This document shows positions 1-7,900 of a DNA stretch of 11,622 nt, one piece after another. The notes under the pieces are model-generated. The model saw only the letters and a list, made by a program, of their open reading frames with translations. It made no database searches and was not told the DNA's origin. The position numbers and the translations under genes are program-made. Each line of letters starts with the position of its first letter. Within the stretch, counting starts at the first letter, position 1. The DNA comes from an uncultured Bifidobacterium sp. (lineage in GTDB: Bacteria > Actinomycetota > Actinomycetes > Actinomycetales > Bifidobacteriaceae), in assembly GCF_959020145.1 (NCBI RefSeq), contig NZ_CAUEQY010000033.1:1-11622 (forward strand). The letters run 5' to 3'.

Positions 1-2
1 CC

Positions 3-3000
3 GCCCAGCCGGTATCCACAGGCGGATGCGTGTTCGCCGCATGGGCGCAGAAAGCCAACAATTACGCCAAAGTGTGCTCCGTAGACGGTTCGGATACGGC
101 ATTCGACACCCTGACCAACATCAACGTCACTTCGGAACTGATATTCCGCACCAACCATCGTCTGGTCATACTCAACGACGTGGTCAACGGCAACGTTTGG
201 AATCCGCAGGAATCCACCAAAGTCATCAAAATCCAATGGAACAAGGTGGAAACCAAACAGTCGAAGCAACAGGAACAGAACAACGACAGCGCCAACAACC
301 AGCATAATTTCAGCAAGACCTGCTCGTCGCAATCCGGCCAGATCAAAGCCGAAGATGATTCGTTCGGCGCGAGAACAGGATCGCAGCAGATCCTCGACGT
401 GCTCCGCAACGACGAACAGACCGACTGCTCCGTACTGCGCATCACCTCGGTAAGCGCCCCCGACGGCGCCAACATCAGCGTTTCCCCCGTATACGACGGA
501 CGATATCTGCAGCTCGACGCTTCCGCGGCATCCGAAGGATCCGTATCGTTCAGCTATGAAATCTCCGACGGACGCGGGCAAACCTCCAACGCCAACGTAA
601 GCCTCACACTGGTAGGCGGGGACGACAACGCGCCCCAGCAAACCGATACGCCACCGGAAATCGACGTGGAACAAGGAGCGACCTACACCACCAACGCGCT
701 GGGCAGCTTCTCCGATCCCGACGGCGACCCGCTCACCCTCGTATCCGCAACCCCGCAAAACACCGACCAGGTGACCGTTTCCACACGCGCCGACGGGCAG
801 CTCGTGTTCAACGCGGGATCCATGTCTTCCGGACGCGCCGGCATCGAAGTGACCGTTTCCGACGGCCAGCAGACCGGCACCGGCATGGTGTATTTCTCAG
901 TGAAACCGGCCAACACGCTGGCCGCGGTGATCGATCCGGCCGTCAAGCAGACCACGCCAGACACCCGCACCACCATCGCGCTCAAACAATACGTGCATGG
1001 CACCTCGGCCGAACCCGCGCAGCTGACCGCCGTGGAAACCCCATCCGGCGCATCCACCACCATGAACGCCACCGATATGTCGTTCACCTTCAGCGCATCC
1101 AACCCCGGCACCTACTACGTGCCCTACACCATCACACAAGGATCCATCCCCTCGACCGGCCTGGCCCGCATCGAAGTGCAGGCGGTGACCGGAGACTCCG
1201 CCAAGCCCATCGCAGCCAACGACGTGGCACTGCTCGGCGCCGACAACACCGCAATCGTGGAACCACTGTCTAACGACGTCGACCCGATGGGTGGTGTGCT
1301 ATCCGTGACCAGCGTGACCGCCGATGCGGCGAGCGGCATCAAAACCGGCGTCGTAAGCAACAAGCGCGTCTACATCACCGCACGGCAGGTACCGACCGAG
1401 CCCGTGCAGATCAAATACAGCGTCGCCAACGCGGCAGGCACGTCAACCGGCGTGATCGTACTGCAGCCACCGGCACTGACCACCTCCAACTCCGTGCCGA
1501 AAGCCGACAACATCACCACGCAGGTACGCACCGACGGCATCGTCTCCATCGACGTGCTCGACCACGTGACCTACTCCGACGGCACCACGGTAAGCCTGCA
1601 AAACGACCTGCAATACGACAAAAACACGTTCAAAGGACTCGTATTCGTATCAGGCAACACCGTACGATACCAAGCATCCGACCAAACCGGATCCTTCCCC
1701 GTAACGTACACTGTCAAAGACAATCTCGGCAACGCGGCATCCGCCACAATCACCATCAACGTGCATCAAAAAGACGCTTCCAACAAGGCTGCGCCAACAC
1801 CATCCGACGTCGAGGCGCAAGTCGCGGCCGGCCAAAAAGTCCAGATCCCGATCACCTTGACCGGCATCGACGCCGACGGCGACGACGTGCAGCTGCTCGG
1901 TCTCGGCAACAAGGCGCCGACACTCGGACGCATCAGCGAAGTCGGCGCCACCTACCTGGTATACGAAGCCTATGCCGACTCCACAGGAACGGACACCTTC
2001 TCATACGCCGTCGAAGACTGGACCGGCCAACGATCCCAAGCGCAAATCCGCGTAGGCGTATTCACATCCGGCACCGACTCGGGCGTATACGCGCGCGACG
2101 ACGAAATCACATTGCGCCCCAACACCGCAGCAACCGTGCCCGTGGCGCAAAACGACATCTCCGGAGACAACACCGACCTGGCCGTCAGCGAAAACGTCGA
2201 ATCGCAAGACATCAGCAATGTGACCGTGGCGGACAATACGCTCGCCTTCACCACTCCTCAGCAGGCGGGCACCTATTACGTGGTGTATACGGTCAAAGAC
2301 AAGGCAGGATTGTCCGACACCGCGACATTGACGGTGAACGTGGACGACAACGCCACCATCGAACCGCCGACAGCATACGACTACCGTGTGCCATCTTCCG
2401 CGACGATCGATAAGAAATCCATCGACGTGGACGTTTCGCAATGGATCGCGAACCCTTCCGGCAGCGCCGACGAACTGCAGGTGGCCGTGGATGATTCCGC
2501 CACCGACCATGCGCATGTCAAGGGCGGTGACAAGTCCACGACCATTAGCGTGGACTTGACGGACGAGGCGCGAGCCGTGCCGTACACCGTGACCAACACG
2601 ACGTATAACATCACGTCCACTGCGTTCATCCAAGTGCCCGCGTACGGCGTGTTCCCGCCGACCCTTCGACCGAAGGCGCCGGCTTTGAAGGTGAACGCAC
2701 GCGAGACGATCACCATCAATATCGCCGATTACGTGCGTGTGGGCGCAGGCAAGACCGCGTATGTGGACGGCGCCGATTCGGTGAGCGCCACGAAGGCCGC
2801 GGACGGCGACCTGTATGTGAACGACCAGACGTTGAAGTTCACCGCATCAAAGGATTATTCCGGTCCAGCGTCCATCACCTTCACCGCGGTGGATGGCAAA
2901 CGCGACAAGAACGATAATGTGAAAATCATCAATTCGGCGGTGTTGACGTTGCCGATCACCGTGATCGGACGTGACATGCCCGCGCCGACGTTCTCCTCGT

Positions 3001-5126
3001 CCACCATTGACGTGGTCGCAGGAGAAAGCGCCACCACCATCGATCTGACCGCGTTGACCCATTCGGCGTCCGACCTGTACGACGATGAGAAGCAGTACAC
3101 GTATTCGGGTGGCACCGATTCCGACCAGGTGAGCGCCAAAGTGAGTTCGAACGGCAAGCTGACCGTGTCCGCCGACAAGACCGCTTCGCCGGGAACAACG
3201 GTGAGCGTGCCGATTTCGATTCAATATTCGAAGGGCACGGTGAGTGCGGGCGTCACGGTTCGCGTGACGGCCTCCAACAGGCCTTTGGCACGCATCAACG
3301 CGAAAACCGTGAAGGTCAAGGCAGGATCCAGTGAGGAAGTGAACCTGCTGTCCGATGCGTATAATCCGTTCCCCGATTCCGCATTGACCGTGACCGGATG
3401 CACGTCCGATGGCGCGTCGAAGCTGACCGTGGACTGCCCGTCCAACGGTGTGGTGTCGATCAGCGCCTCGTCCGATATCGGCGCGAGCACCAACAAGGTG
3501 ATCGTCAACGTGCGCGATGCCACCAATACGAAGGAACGTGAGGTGACGGGCACCATCAACGTTTCGGTGATGGACAAGCCGGATGCGCCGCTGCTCTCCC
3601 CCATCGCCGGAGACCCGCAGGATGGCGCGGTGAATCTGAGTTGGACGGCCGGCTCTTCGAACGGCAGTCCGATCAGCGAATACAAGGTGTCGTGGGGCGG
3701 CGACGGTTCCGGCGAGAAATCGTGCGGATCCGTGACCTCCTGCCAAATCACCGGCTTGAAGAACGGCAAGACGTACTCGTTCAAGGTGCAGGCCAAGAAT
3801 GAGGTCGGCTGGTCGAAGGAGTCGAATGGCGTGGAAGGCACGCCTGACAAGCTTCCGGACACGCCGACCGATGTGAAGGCCGAAGCTAGCAAGAACACCA
3901 TCACTGTCACATGGAAGGCTTTGGAGGGTAATTTCTCCGCCGTCGACAAGTATCAGGTGACGTTGAGCGGTCCGAATGTGGCGAATCCGGTCCAGGAAGT
4001 CACTGGCACCAGCATCACGTTCAAATTCGACGACAATGCGATCACCGACGGTGCATCCTATACCGCCACGGTCAAGGCGCATAACAAAGTGAACTGGAGC
4101 CAGCCCTCCACGGCATCCAATGCCGTTTCGCCTTGGGGTACGCCTGACAATCCGACTATTTCCGCCGATCAATCAGGCGACAAGATCGTGGTGAGAGGGC
4201 GGATCAATGACGCACGTAACTCGAAATACCAGTCGATTACGGTAAGCATCGAGGGCGAAGACAAATCCGTGGAGACAAGCGCCAAGGATTATTCCGTCGA
4301 ATTCGACATTAAGAACGAGTGGTACTACAGAAAACTTAAGCCGACGATTACCGTGGTTACGGAACGCAGTGGCTCATTGCGCAACGAAGCGTCCGTTTCG
4401 ACTTTCACAGCAGTCGATCCTCCAACCAATGTGAAGCTGGAACTCAACAACAACACATGTGTGGCGACCTGGTCCAGAAAAGGTGGACGCGTCACAGGTT
4501 TCGTTGTAAAGGCCAAGGGTTATTACGATGATGATGTTCATGAGAGCAGAGCCGAATGGCCGCTTTCCGGTGATTGGAGCACCTGCGATACGGTAAGCGT
4601 GCAACAGTACTTCATCGACACCTCACATCTCAGCGACCCAGCAATCGCTACCGATAATACCGTCGGCAACAAAAAGCCAGCGGAAATCACACTGCCATCC
4701 TCATTGACGTGGGATACACAGAACGCCAACATCATTCATGTCAATGGCGGTAGTTGGGAGGCCCACGGGCGAAGTGTCAAAGGCCAGATCGTTATCACTC
4801 CGGCAGGGGAAAGCTCGCATACCTACGATTGGCCAGCTAACGGCACACTGGATGTTTCCGACATCACCAGTCCTTCCGGTACCAGATGCGATTGGGAGGT
4901 TCGCGTGATCACCACTGCCGGGGAACCAGAAATCAATGCGACCAAGAAAAGCTCTGATCCCGTGACCGGAGTCCGATACGAGGAGAAAACCCCCGATCCG
5001 GAACCGGGACCAACCCCTGATAATGGAGAGACGCAATCCTCGATAGACACCAATGCTTCAGCCATCTCATTACGAACAGGGTTGGCAGGAAAACAGGCGC
5101 GAGGCATCTCATTCACCGTCAAATAA
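3..5126 (+). CDS. fn3: Giant Ig-like/fibronectin type III surface protein, 5'-truncated by window edge
   Basis: The reading frame is open to the left edge, so this is the C-terminal part of a longer protein. A GTG at 30 could be a start, but it lacks a convincing ribosome binding site and would cut off an in-frame Cys codon at 27-29. Residues below count from that GTG. Residues 1-80 end a folded domain; 80-100 is a Gln/Asn-rich linker. From about 105 to 1183 come roughly eleven Ser/Thr-rich beta modules of 85-105 residues, Ig- or cadherin-like, two with DxDGD calcium-loop-like motifs (229-233, 614-618). Two FN3 domains follow (about 1184-1371), then a divergent tail with a third FN3-like unit and a Pro-rich linker near 1654-1667. 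No LPxTG motif or C-terminal membrane helix is present, so anchoring would need the unseen N-terminus. The likely role is an extracellular stalk or adhesin coupled to the downstream envelope genes. Function is inferred; the domain type is fairly certain. Confidence 0.88.
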   Translation, partial: AQPVSTGGCVFAAWAQKANNYAKVCSVDGSDTAFDTLTNINVTSELIFRTNHRLVILNDVVNGNVWNPQESTKVIKIQWNKVETKQSKQQEQNNDSANNQHNFSKTCSSQSGQIKAEDDSFGARTGSQQILDVLRNDEQTDCSVLRITSVSAPDGANISVSPVYDGRYLQLDASAASEGSVSFSYEISDGRGQTSNANVSLTLVGGDDNAPQQTDTPPEIDVEQGATYTTNALGSFSDPDGDPLTLVSATPQNTDQVTVSTRADGQLVFNAGSMSSGRAGIEVTVSDGQQTGTGMVYFSVKPANTLAAVIDPAVKQTTPDTRTTIALKQYVHGTSAEPAQLTAVETPSGASTTMNATDMSFTFSASNPGTYYVPYTITQGSIPSTGLARIEVQAVTGDSAKPIAANDVALLGADNTAIVEPLSNDVDPMGGVLSVTSVTADAASGIKTGVVSNKRVYITARQVPTEPVQIKYSVANAAGTSTGVIVLQPPALTTSNSVPKADNITTQVRTDGIVSIDVLDHVTYSDGTTVSLQNDLQYDKNTFKGLVFVSGNTVRYQASDQTGSFPVTYTVKDNLGNAASATITINVHQKDASNKAAPTPSDVEAQVAAGQKVQIPITLTGIDADGDDVQLLGLGNKAPTLGRISEVGATYLVYEAYADSTGTDTFSYAVEDWTGQRSQAQIRVGVFTSGTDSGVYARDDEITLRPNTAATVPVAQNDISGDNTDLAVSENVESQDISNVTVADNTLAFTTPQQAGTYYVVYTVKDKAGLSDTATLTVNVDDNATIEPPTAYDYRVPSSATIDKKSIDVDVSQWIANPSGSADELQVAVDDSATDHAHVKGGDKSTTISVDLTDEARAVPYTVTNTTYNITSTAFIQVPAYGVFPPTLRPKAPALKVNARETITINIADYVRVGAGKTAYVDGADSVSATKAADGDLYVNDQTLKFTASKDYSGPASITFTAVDGKRDKNDNVKIINSAVLTLPITVIGRDMPAPTFSSSTIDVVAGESATTIDLTALTHSASDLYDDEKQYTYSGGTDSDQVSAKVSSNGKLTVSADKTASPGTTVSVPISIQYSKGTVSAGVTVRVTASNRPLARINAKTVKVKAGSSEEVNLLSDAYNPFPDSALTVTGCTSDGASKLTVDCPSNGVVSISASSDIGASTNKVIVNVRDATNTKEREVTGTINVSVMDKPDAPLLSPIAGDPQDGAVNLSWTAGSSNGSPISEYKVSWGGDGSGEKSCGSVTSCQITGLKNGKTYSFKVQAKNEVGWSKESNGVEGTPDKLPDTPTDVKAEASKNTITVTWKALEGNFSAVDKYQVTLSGPNVANPVQEVTGTSITFKFDDNAITDGASYTATVKAHNKVNWSQPSTASNAVSPWGTPDNPTISADQSGDKIVVRGRINDARNSKYQSITVSIEGEDKSVETSAKDYSVEFDIKNEWYYRKLKPTITVVTERSGSLRNEASVSTFTAVDPPTNVKLELNNNTCVATWSRKGGRVTGFVVKAKGYYDDDVHESRAEWPLSGDWSTCDTVSVQQYFIDTSHLSDPAIATDNTVGNKKPAEITLPSSLTWDTQNANIIHVNGGSWEAHGRSVKGQIVITPAGESSHTYDWPANGTLDVSDITSPSGTRCDWEVRVITTAGEPEINATKKSSDPVTGVRYEEKTPDPEPGPTPDNGETQSSIDTNASAISLRTGLAGKQARGISFTVK
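3579..4140 (+). other. Tandem fibronectin type III domain pair within the fn3 gene
   Basis: Two consecutive FN3 domains (residues about 1184-1272 and 1275-1371 counted from the GTG at 30). Each begins with a Pro-rich PDxP or PDTP entry and has the W of strand B (LSWTAG, VTWKAL), the tyrosine motif before strand F (GKTYSFKVQAKN, GASYTATVKAHN), and the NxVxWS ending seen in bacterial FN3 repeats. The first has a Cys pair (1232, 1238) that could close a short disulfide loop. These two domains are the clearest family match in the protein and give it its name. Confidence 0.85.
4141..5126 (+). other. Compositionally distinct C-terminal segment of the fn3 gene
   Basis: This last part of the gene differs from the rest in base and codon use. 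Hand counts of 60-base rows give 45% GC (4261), 50% (4321) and 47% (4501), against 63% (721) and 65% (3241) upstream. Five of about fifteen Arg codons are AGA, a codon I noticed only once in the rest of the gene (372-374). The protein has a third FN3-like unit (about residues 1462-1500), Cys at 1477, 1519 and 1620, a PDPEPGPTPD linker and a short polar end with no anchor. This pattern suggests a diversified or recombined tip of the surface protein. Confidence 0.6.
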
Positions 5127-5175
5127 GCAAATTCAACATCACAACCAATCATCAATACGATCAATAGAAGCAACC

Positions 5176-5181
5176 AAGGAG
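5176..5181 (+). promoter_or_regulatory. Ribosome binding site of the MoxR gene
   Basis: AAGGAG lies five bases before the ATG at 5187 and fixes the start. The 60-base gap after the fn3 stop codon is AT-rich and very poor in G, with no hairpin. This fits read-through from fn3 and an unstructured leader rather than a terminator. Confidence 0.85.
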
Positions 5182-5186
5182 TACCT

Positions 5187-6590
5187 ATGAGCAACGAAAA
5201 CGACGACGCCACCCAGCTGGGTTCCATTGGGCGCCATATGAGCAAGCCGCAACAGCCCGGCAATCCGCAGGCACGCCCCGCATTCCAAGCTCCAAGCCTG
5301 CCGACGCATCCGCAGGAACAGGACGGAGACGAGGAGGGCACGGTACTCAGCACGCATAACGCAACCCACTACGCCGCCAACACGTTCGACGCCGACGAGG
5401 AGGGCACGGTACTCAGCACGCATAACGCAACTCCTTCCAGGCCGACGAGGCCTACGGTTCCAATGGCGCAGCCCATGCAGGCGCAACCGACGCAATCCGC
5501 TCCAACACAACAGCCGCTACCACAATCGCAATCGGCTCCCGTAATGGCAACGCGCCAATTCCCGCAGACTACGGCACCAAGCGTCAAGCCCGCGCAGCCG
5601 GCCATGGCTTCTTCCATGATGTCCGCGCCGCAGGCCGACATCACCGAATTCCATGAACTGTTCGCCCAACTGGTCGGCAACGTCTCCCAAGTCGTGGTCG
5701 GCAAGGAACAGCCGATCCGCCAATGCGCCACCGCCATGATCGTCGGTGGCCACATTCTGCTCGAAGACAATCCGGGGACCGGCAAAACGCAGCTGGCCCG
5801 CGGCCTCGCCAACTCCATCGACATGTCGTTCAAACGTATCCAGTTCACTCCGGATCTGCTGCCGTCCGACGTGGTCGGCGTAACCTACTACGACCAGAAG
5901 AACGGCGAATTCGAATACCGCGAAGGTCCGATTTTCGCATCCATCGTGCTCGCCGACGAAATCAACCGAGCCTCGCCAAAAACGCAGTCCGCACTGCTCG
6001 AGGTCATGGAAGAGCAGAAAGTCACCGTCGACGGCGAAACCCATGCGGTACCGCAGCCGTTCATGGTCATCGCCACTCAGAACCCCATCGAGCAACTCGG
6101 CACCTACAAACTGCCTGAGGCGCAGATGGACCGTTTCCTCATCAAAACAACCATCGGCTATCCGAGCCATGACGTAAGCGTGAACATCCTCAAGCAGGTC
6201 AACGTCATCGACCGTGCCTCCACCGTACATGCGGTGCTCACCGGCAACGACGTGCTGCGCATGCGCGCCATCAGCGAAACCGTGCGTCTCGACGACGCGA
6301 TCATCGAATACATCGTGCGCTTGGTGGAAGCGACGCGCCACAACGAACGCATCCAAGTCGGATCGTCCATGCGAGGCGCGCTCGCACTGACCCGATGCGC
6401 CCGCGTGTGGGCCGCGTCCAGCAATCGCGGATACGTGGTGCCCGACGATGTGAAGCAACTGGCCGTCGCCGTGCTCGCACACCGCATCACGCTCACCGCG
6501 GAGGCCACATTCGCGGGATCCACCCCCGAACAGATGATCGAACAGATCCTCAATGAAGTGCCTTCACCGACCGTGGGCGCCACCGCCTGA
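5187..6590 (+). CDS. moxR: MoxR-family AAA+ ATPase with long N-terminal regulatory tail
   Basis: A 467-residue cytoplasmic ATPase; usual MoxR proteins have about 320 residues, and the excess is an N-terminal tail of about 150. The core (about 155-460) has Walker A (193-201, EDNPGTGKT; Asp194 stands where many MoxR proteins have Gly, as in the common LLEDxPGxGKT subgroup). Walker B is IVLADEINRA (Asp257, Glu258), sensor 1 is ATQNP (296-300), the likely arginine finger is Arg316 in QMDRF, and sensor 2 is Arg396 in GSSMRGA. MoxR proteins are chaperone-like ATPases acting with a DUF58 or VWA partner, and a DUF58 gene follows directly. The tail is Pro/Gln/Ala-rich (83-150) and holds three acidic-x-Thr-x-Leu motifs (Thr9, Thr52, Thr74), the last two in a perfect repeat. 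I infer that these are phosphorylation or FHA-docking sites. The family call is very secure. Confidence 0.95.
   Translation: MSNENDDATQLGSIGRHMSKPQQPGNPQARPAFQAPSLPTHPQEQDGDEEGTVLSTHNATHYAANTFDADEEGTVLSTHNATPSRPTRPTVPMAQPMQAQPTQSAPTQQPLPQSQSAPVMATRQFPQTTAPSVKPAQPAMASSMMSAPQADITEFHELFAQLVGNVSQVVVGKEQPIRQCATAMIVGGHILLEDNPGTGKTQLARGLANSIDMSFKRIQFTPDLLPSDVVGVTYYDQKNGEFEYREGPIFASIVLADEINRASPKTQSALLEVMEEQKVTVDGETHAVPQPFMVIATQNPIEQLGTYKLPEAQMDRFLIKTTIGYPSHDVSVNILKQVNVIDRASTVHAVLTGNDVLRMRAISETVRLDDAIIEYIVRLVEATRHNERIQVGSSMRGALALTRCARVWAASSNRGYVVPDDVKQLAVAVLAHRITLTAEATFAGSTPEQMIEQILNEVPSPTVGATA
5328..5365 (+). repeat. Direct repeat copy 1 (38 bp) in the MoxR tail
   Basis: This 38-base stretch is identical to 5394-5431. 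The copies start 66 bases (22 codons) apart, so the frame is kept. It encodes MoxR residues 48-60, DEEGTVLSTHNAT. Identity at the DNA level, including synonymous positions, points to a recent duplication or ongoing conversion. Confidence 0.97.
5394..5431 (+). repeat. Direct repeat copy 2 (38 bp) in the MoxR tail
   Basis: Second perfect copy, encoding residues 70-82, DEEGTVLSTHNAT. The 28 bases between the copies encode a short unrelated spacer. Such an in-frame repeat could gain or lose copies by slippage and so change the number of motifs between strains. Confidence 0.97.
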
Positions 6591-6667
6591 AACGCACGGC
6601 GCAGCCAGCCGCGTACGACACGGCACACGCAAAGCGCACACCCCACACGAAACGTTCGTAAACCCCC

Positions 6668-6673
6668 GAAAGG
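6668..6673 (+). promoter_or_regulatory. Ribosome binding site of the DUF58 gene (first of two options)
   Basis: GAAAGG sits six bases before the ATG at 6680. A second site, AGGAG at 6707-6711, lies four bases before an in-frame ATG at 6716 (Met13). Either start, or both, could be used; the short form would lose twelve mostly basic or polar residues. Confidence 0.55.
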
Positions 6674-6679
6674 TCAAGC

Positions 6680-7900
6680 ATGCGACAATCCAAAACCATG
6701 CAGCGCAGGAGAACCATGCAACGATCCCTGCGACGCATCAAGCATCGCATCAAACGACTGGTCACCTCATACGTGTCGCCGCTCGGATGGGCCGTGACCG
6801 GACTCGCCATCGCCTCACTCATAGCGTTCACAATCCTCAGCTGGCATGAACTGCTGACCATGGCGATCGTGTTCGCATGCATGATGGTCGCCGCCATCAT
6901 GCTGTCGCTCGGCAACACGTCGTTCACCGCCACCATAGACGTGTCCAGCAGGCGCGTCACCGTGTCAGACACGGTGAAAGTCGATGTGTGCGTCGACAAT
7001 CCAGGGCGCACGCCAACCACATCAGCACGCGGCGACCTGCCCATCGGAGACAGCCACGAACGATTCGCCATCCCCATGCTCGCCGCCGGCCAATCACGCC
7101 AAACCACCGTGGAATTCACCGCCGTCTCCCGCGCGGTACTGCCGGTCGGTCCCCTGTCCATACGCAAAGGCGACCCATTCGGACTCGTACGACACGAAAA
7201 GAAACTTGTCGACCAAATCAACGTGTTCATCCACCCGAAAACCGTTATGCTGAACACACTCAACGCCGGAATTCCGCGAGATCTCGAAGGCCAGCCAAGC
7301 GGCGAAATCGTCGACGACGACCTCGATTTCTACGGACTGCGTGAATACGAGCCAGGCGACGACGTACGCAACGTGCACTGGCTCAGCTCCGCAAAAACAG
7401 GCGCACTGATGATCCGTCAATACGAGGCGACCCGACGCACCGACACCGCATTGACCATCAGCGTGAACCCCGACGACTATGTGAGCTCCGACGAATTCGA
7501 ACTGGCGGTATCCGTCCATGCCTCCATCGGCGTGCAATGCCTGCTCCAAAACCGACCGGTGACCTCACACGCGGGAACCGAACACATCATGCCACGCAAC
7601 TCCACGGAATTCCTTGACGGCTGCAGCGCCATCTCCCCCGATATCAGCGACAATCCGAATCTGGCGCAAACCACCCTCGCCCATGCCCCCGACTCATCGT
7701 TCTACTACATCACCGTCGGCAGGCTCAAAAACATCGACGAAATCAAACGCATGGCGCTCGCACTCCCCCGATCCGCAACCTGCGTGGTACTGCAAACCGC
7801 CATCGGACAGCCACGCGCCATCAAACGATACGCCGATTTCACCTTGGCGACCGTAGGAAACCTAGACGATCTCCCAATGATCATGGGGGTACTGGAATGA
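6680..7900 (+). CDS. DUF58 membrane protein, partner of the MoxR ATPase
   Basis: A 406-residue protein. Residues 1-27 are rich in Arg and Lys. Two membrane helices follow (about 33-54 and 57-77), then a beta-rich region (80-175) ending in the DPFGL motif (165-169) that precedes DUF58 in this family. The DUF58 signature runs over about 220-249: REYEPGDD, then VRNVHW, then SSAKTGALMIRQYE. The rest has a VWA-like pattern, but I see no clear DxSxS metal site (the strand reads ALTISVNPDD). DUF58 proteins accompany MoxR ATPases and are thought to work with them in protein folding or envelope assembly. By topology the DUF58 part should face the cytoplasm. The stop overlaps the next start by ATGA, so translation of the two is probably coupled. 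The start is uncertain (6680 or 6716). Confidence 0.92.
   Translation: MRQSKTMQRRRTMQRSLRRIKHRIKRLVTSYVSPLGWAVTGLAIASLIAFTILSWHELLTMAIVFACMMVAAIMLSLGNTSFTATIDVSSRRVTVSDTVKVDVCVDNPGRTPTTSARGDLPIGDSHERFAIPMLAAGQSRQTTVEFTAVSRAVLPVGPLSIRKGDPFGLVRHEKKLVDQINVFIHPKTVMLNTLNAGIPRDLEGQPSGEIVDDDLDFYGLREYEPGDDVRNVHWLSSAKTGALMIRQYEATRRTDTALTISVNPDDYVSSDEFELAVSVHASIGVQCLLQNRPVTSHAGTEHIMPRNSTEFLDGCSAISPDISDNPNLAQTTLAHAPDSSFYYITVGRLKNIDEIKRMALALPRSATCVVLQTAIGQPRAIKRYADFTLATVGNLDDLPMIMGVLE

Noticed and set aside
30..32. GTG as the true start of the fn3 protein
   Set aside because: The frame continues to the window edge, no good ribosome binding site precedes it, and an in-frame Cys codon at 27-29 fits a partner for the Cys at 75-77. 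The gene most likely starts outside the window.
26..307. A 93-codon plus-strand frame overlapping the start of fn3
   Set aside because: It is Arg/Gln/His-rich, out of frame with the long open frame and has no domain; a frame shadow.
2847..4172. A 441-codon open frame on the minus strand inside the fn3 gene
   Set aside because: Its protein is rich in Arg, His and Gly with no recognisable domain, as expected opposite a GC-rich gene. The plus-strand frame has clear Ig and FN3 motifs.
5127..5186. A terminator or promoter between fn3 and the MoxR gene
   Set aside because: The gap is almost free of G, has no stem-loop, and shows no convincing -35/-10 pair. Read-through is the simplest reading.
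5517..6482. A 321-codon minus-strand open frame opposite the MoxR gene
   Set aside because: It is the antisense shadow of the ATPase core, is His/Asp-rich and lacks motifs or a good ribosome binding site.
6647..6659. Inverted repeat ACGAA-ACG-TTCGT before the DUF58 gene, considered as a LexA-type operator or terminator
   Set aside because: The arms are five bases with a three-base centre. This does not match an actinobacterial SOS box, and there is no T-run for a terminator.
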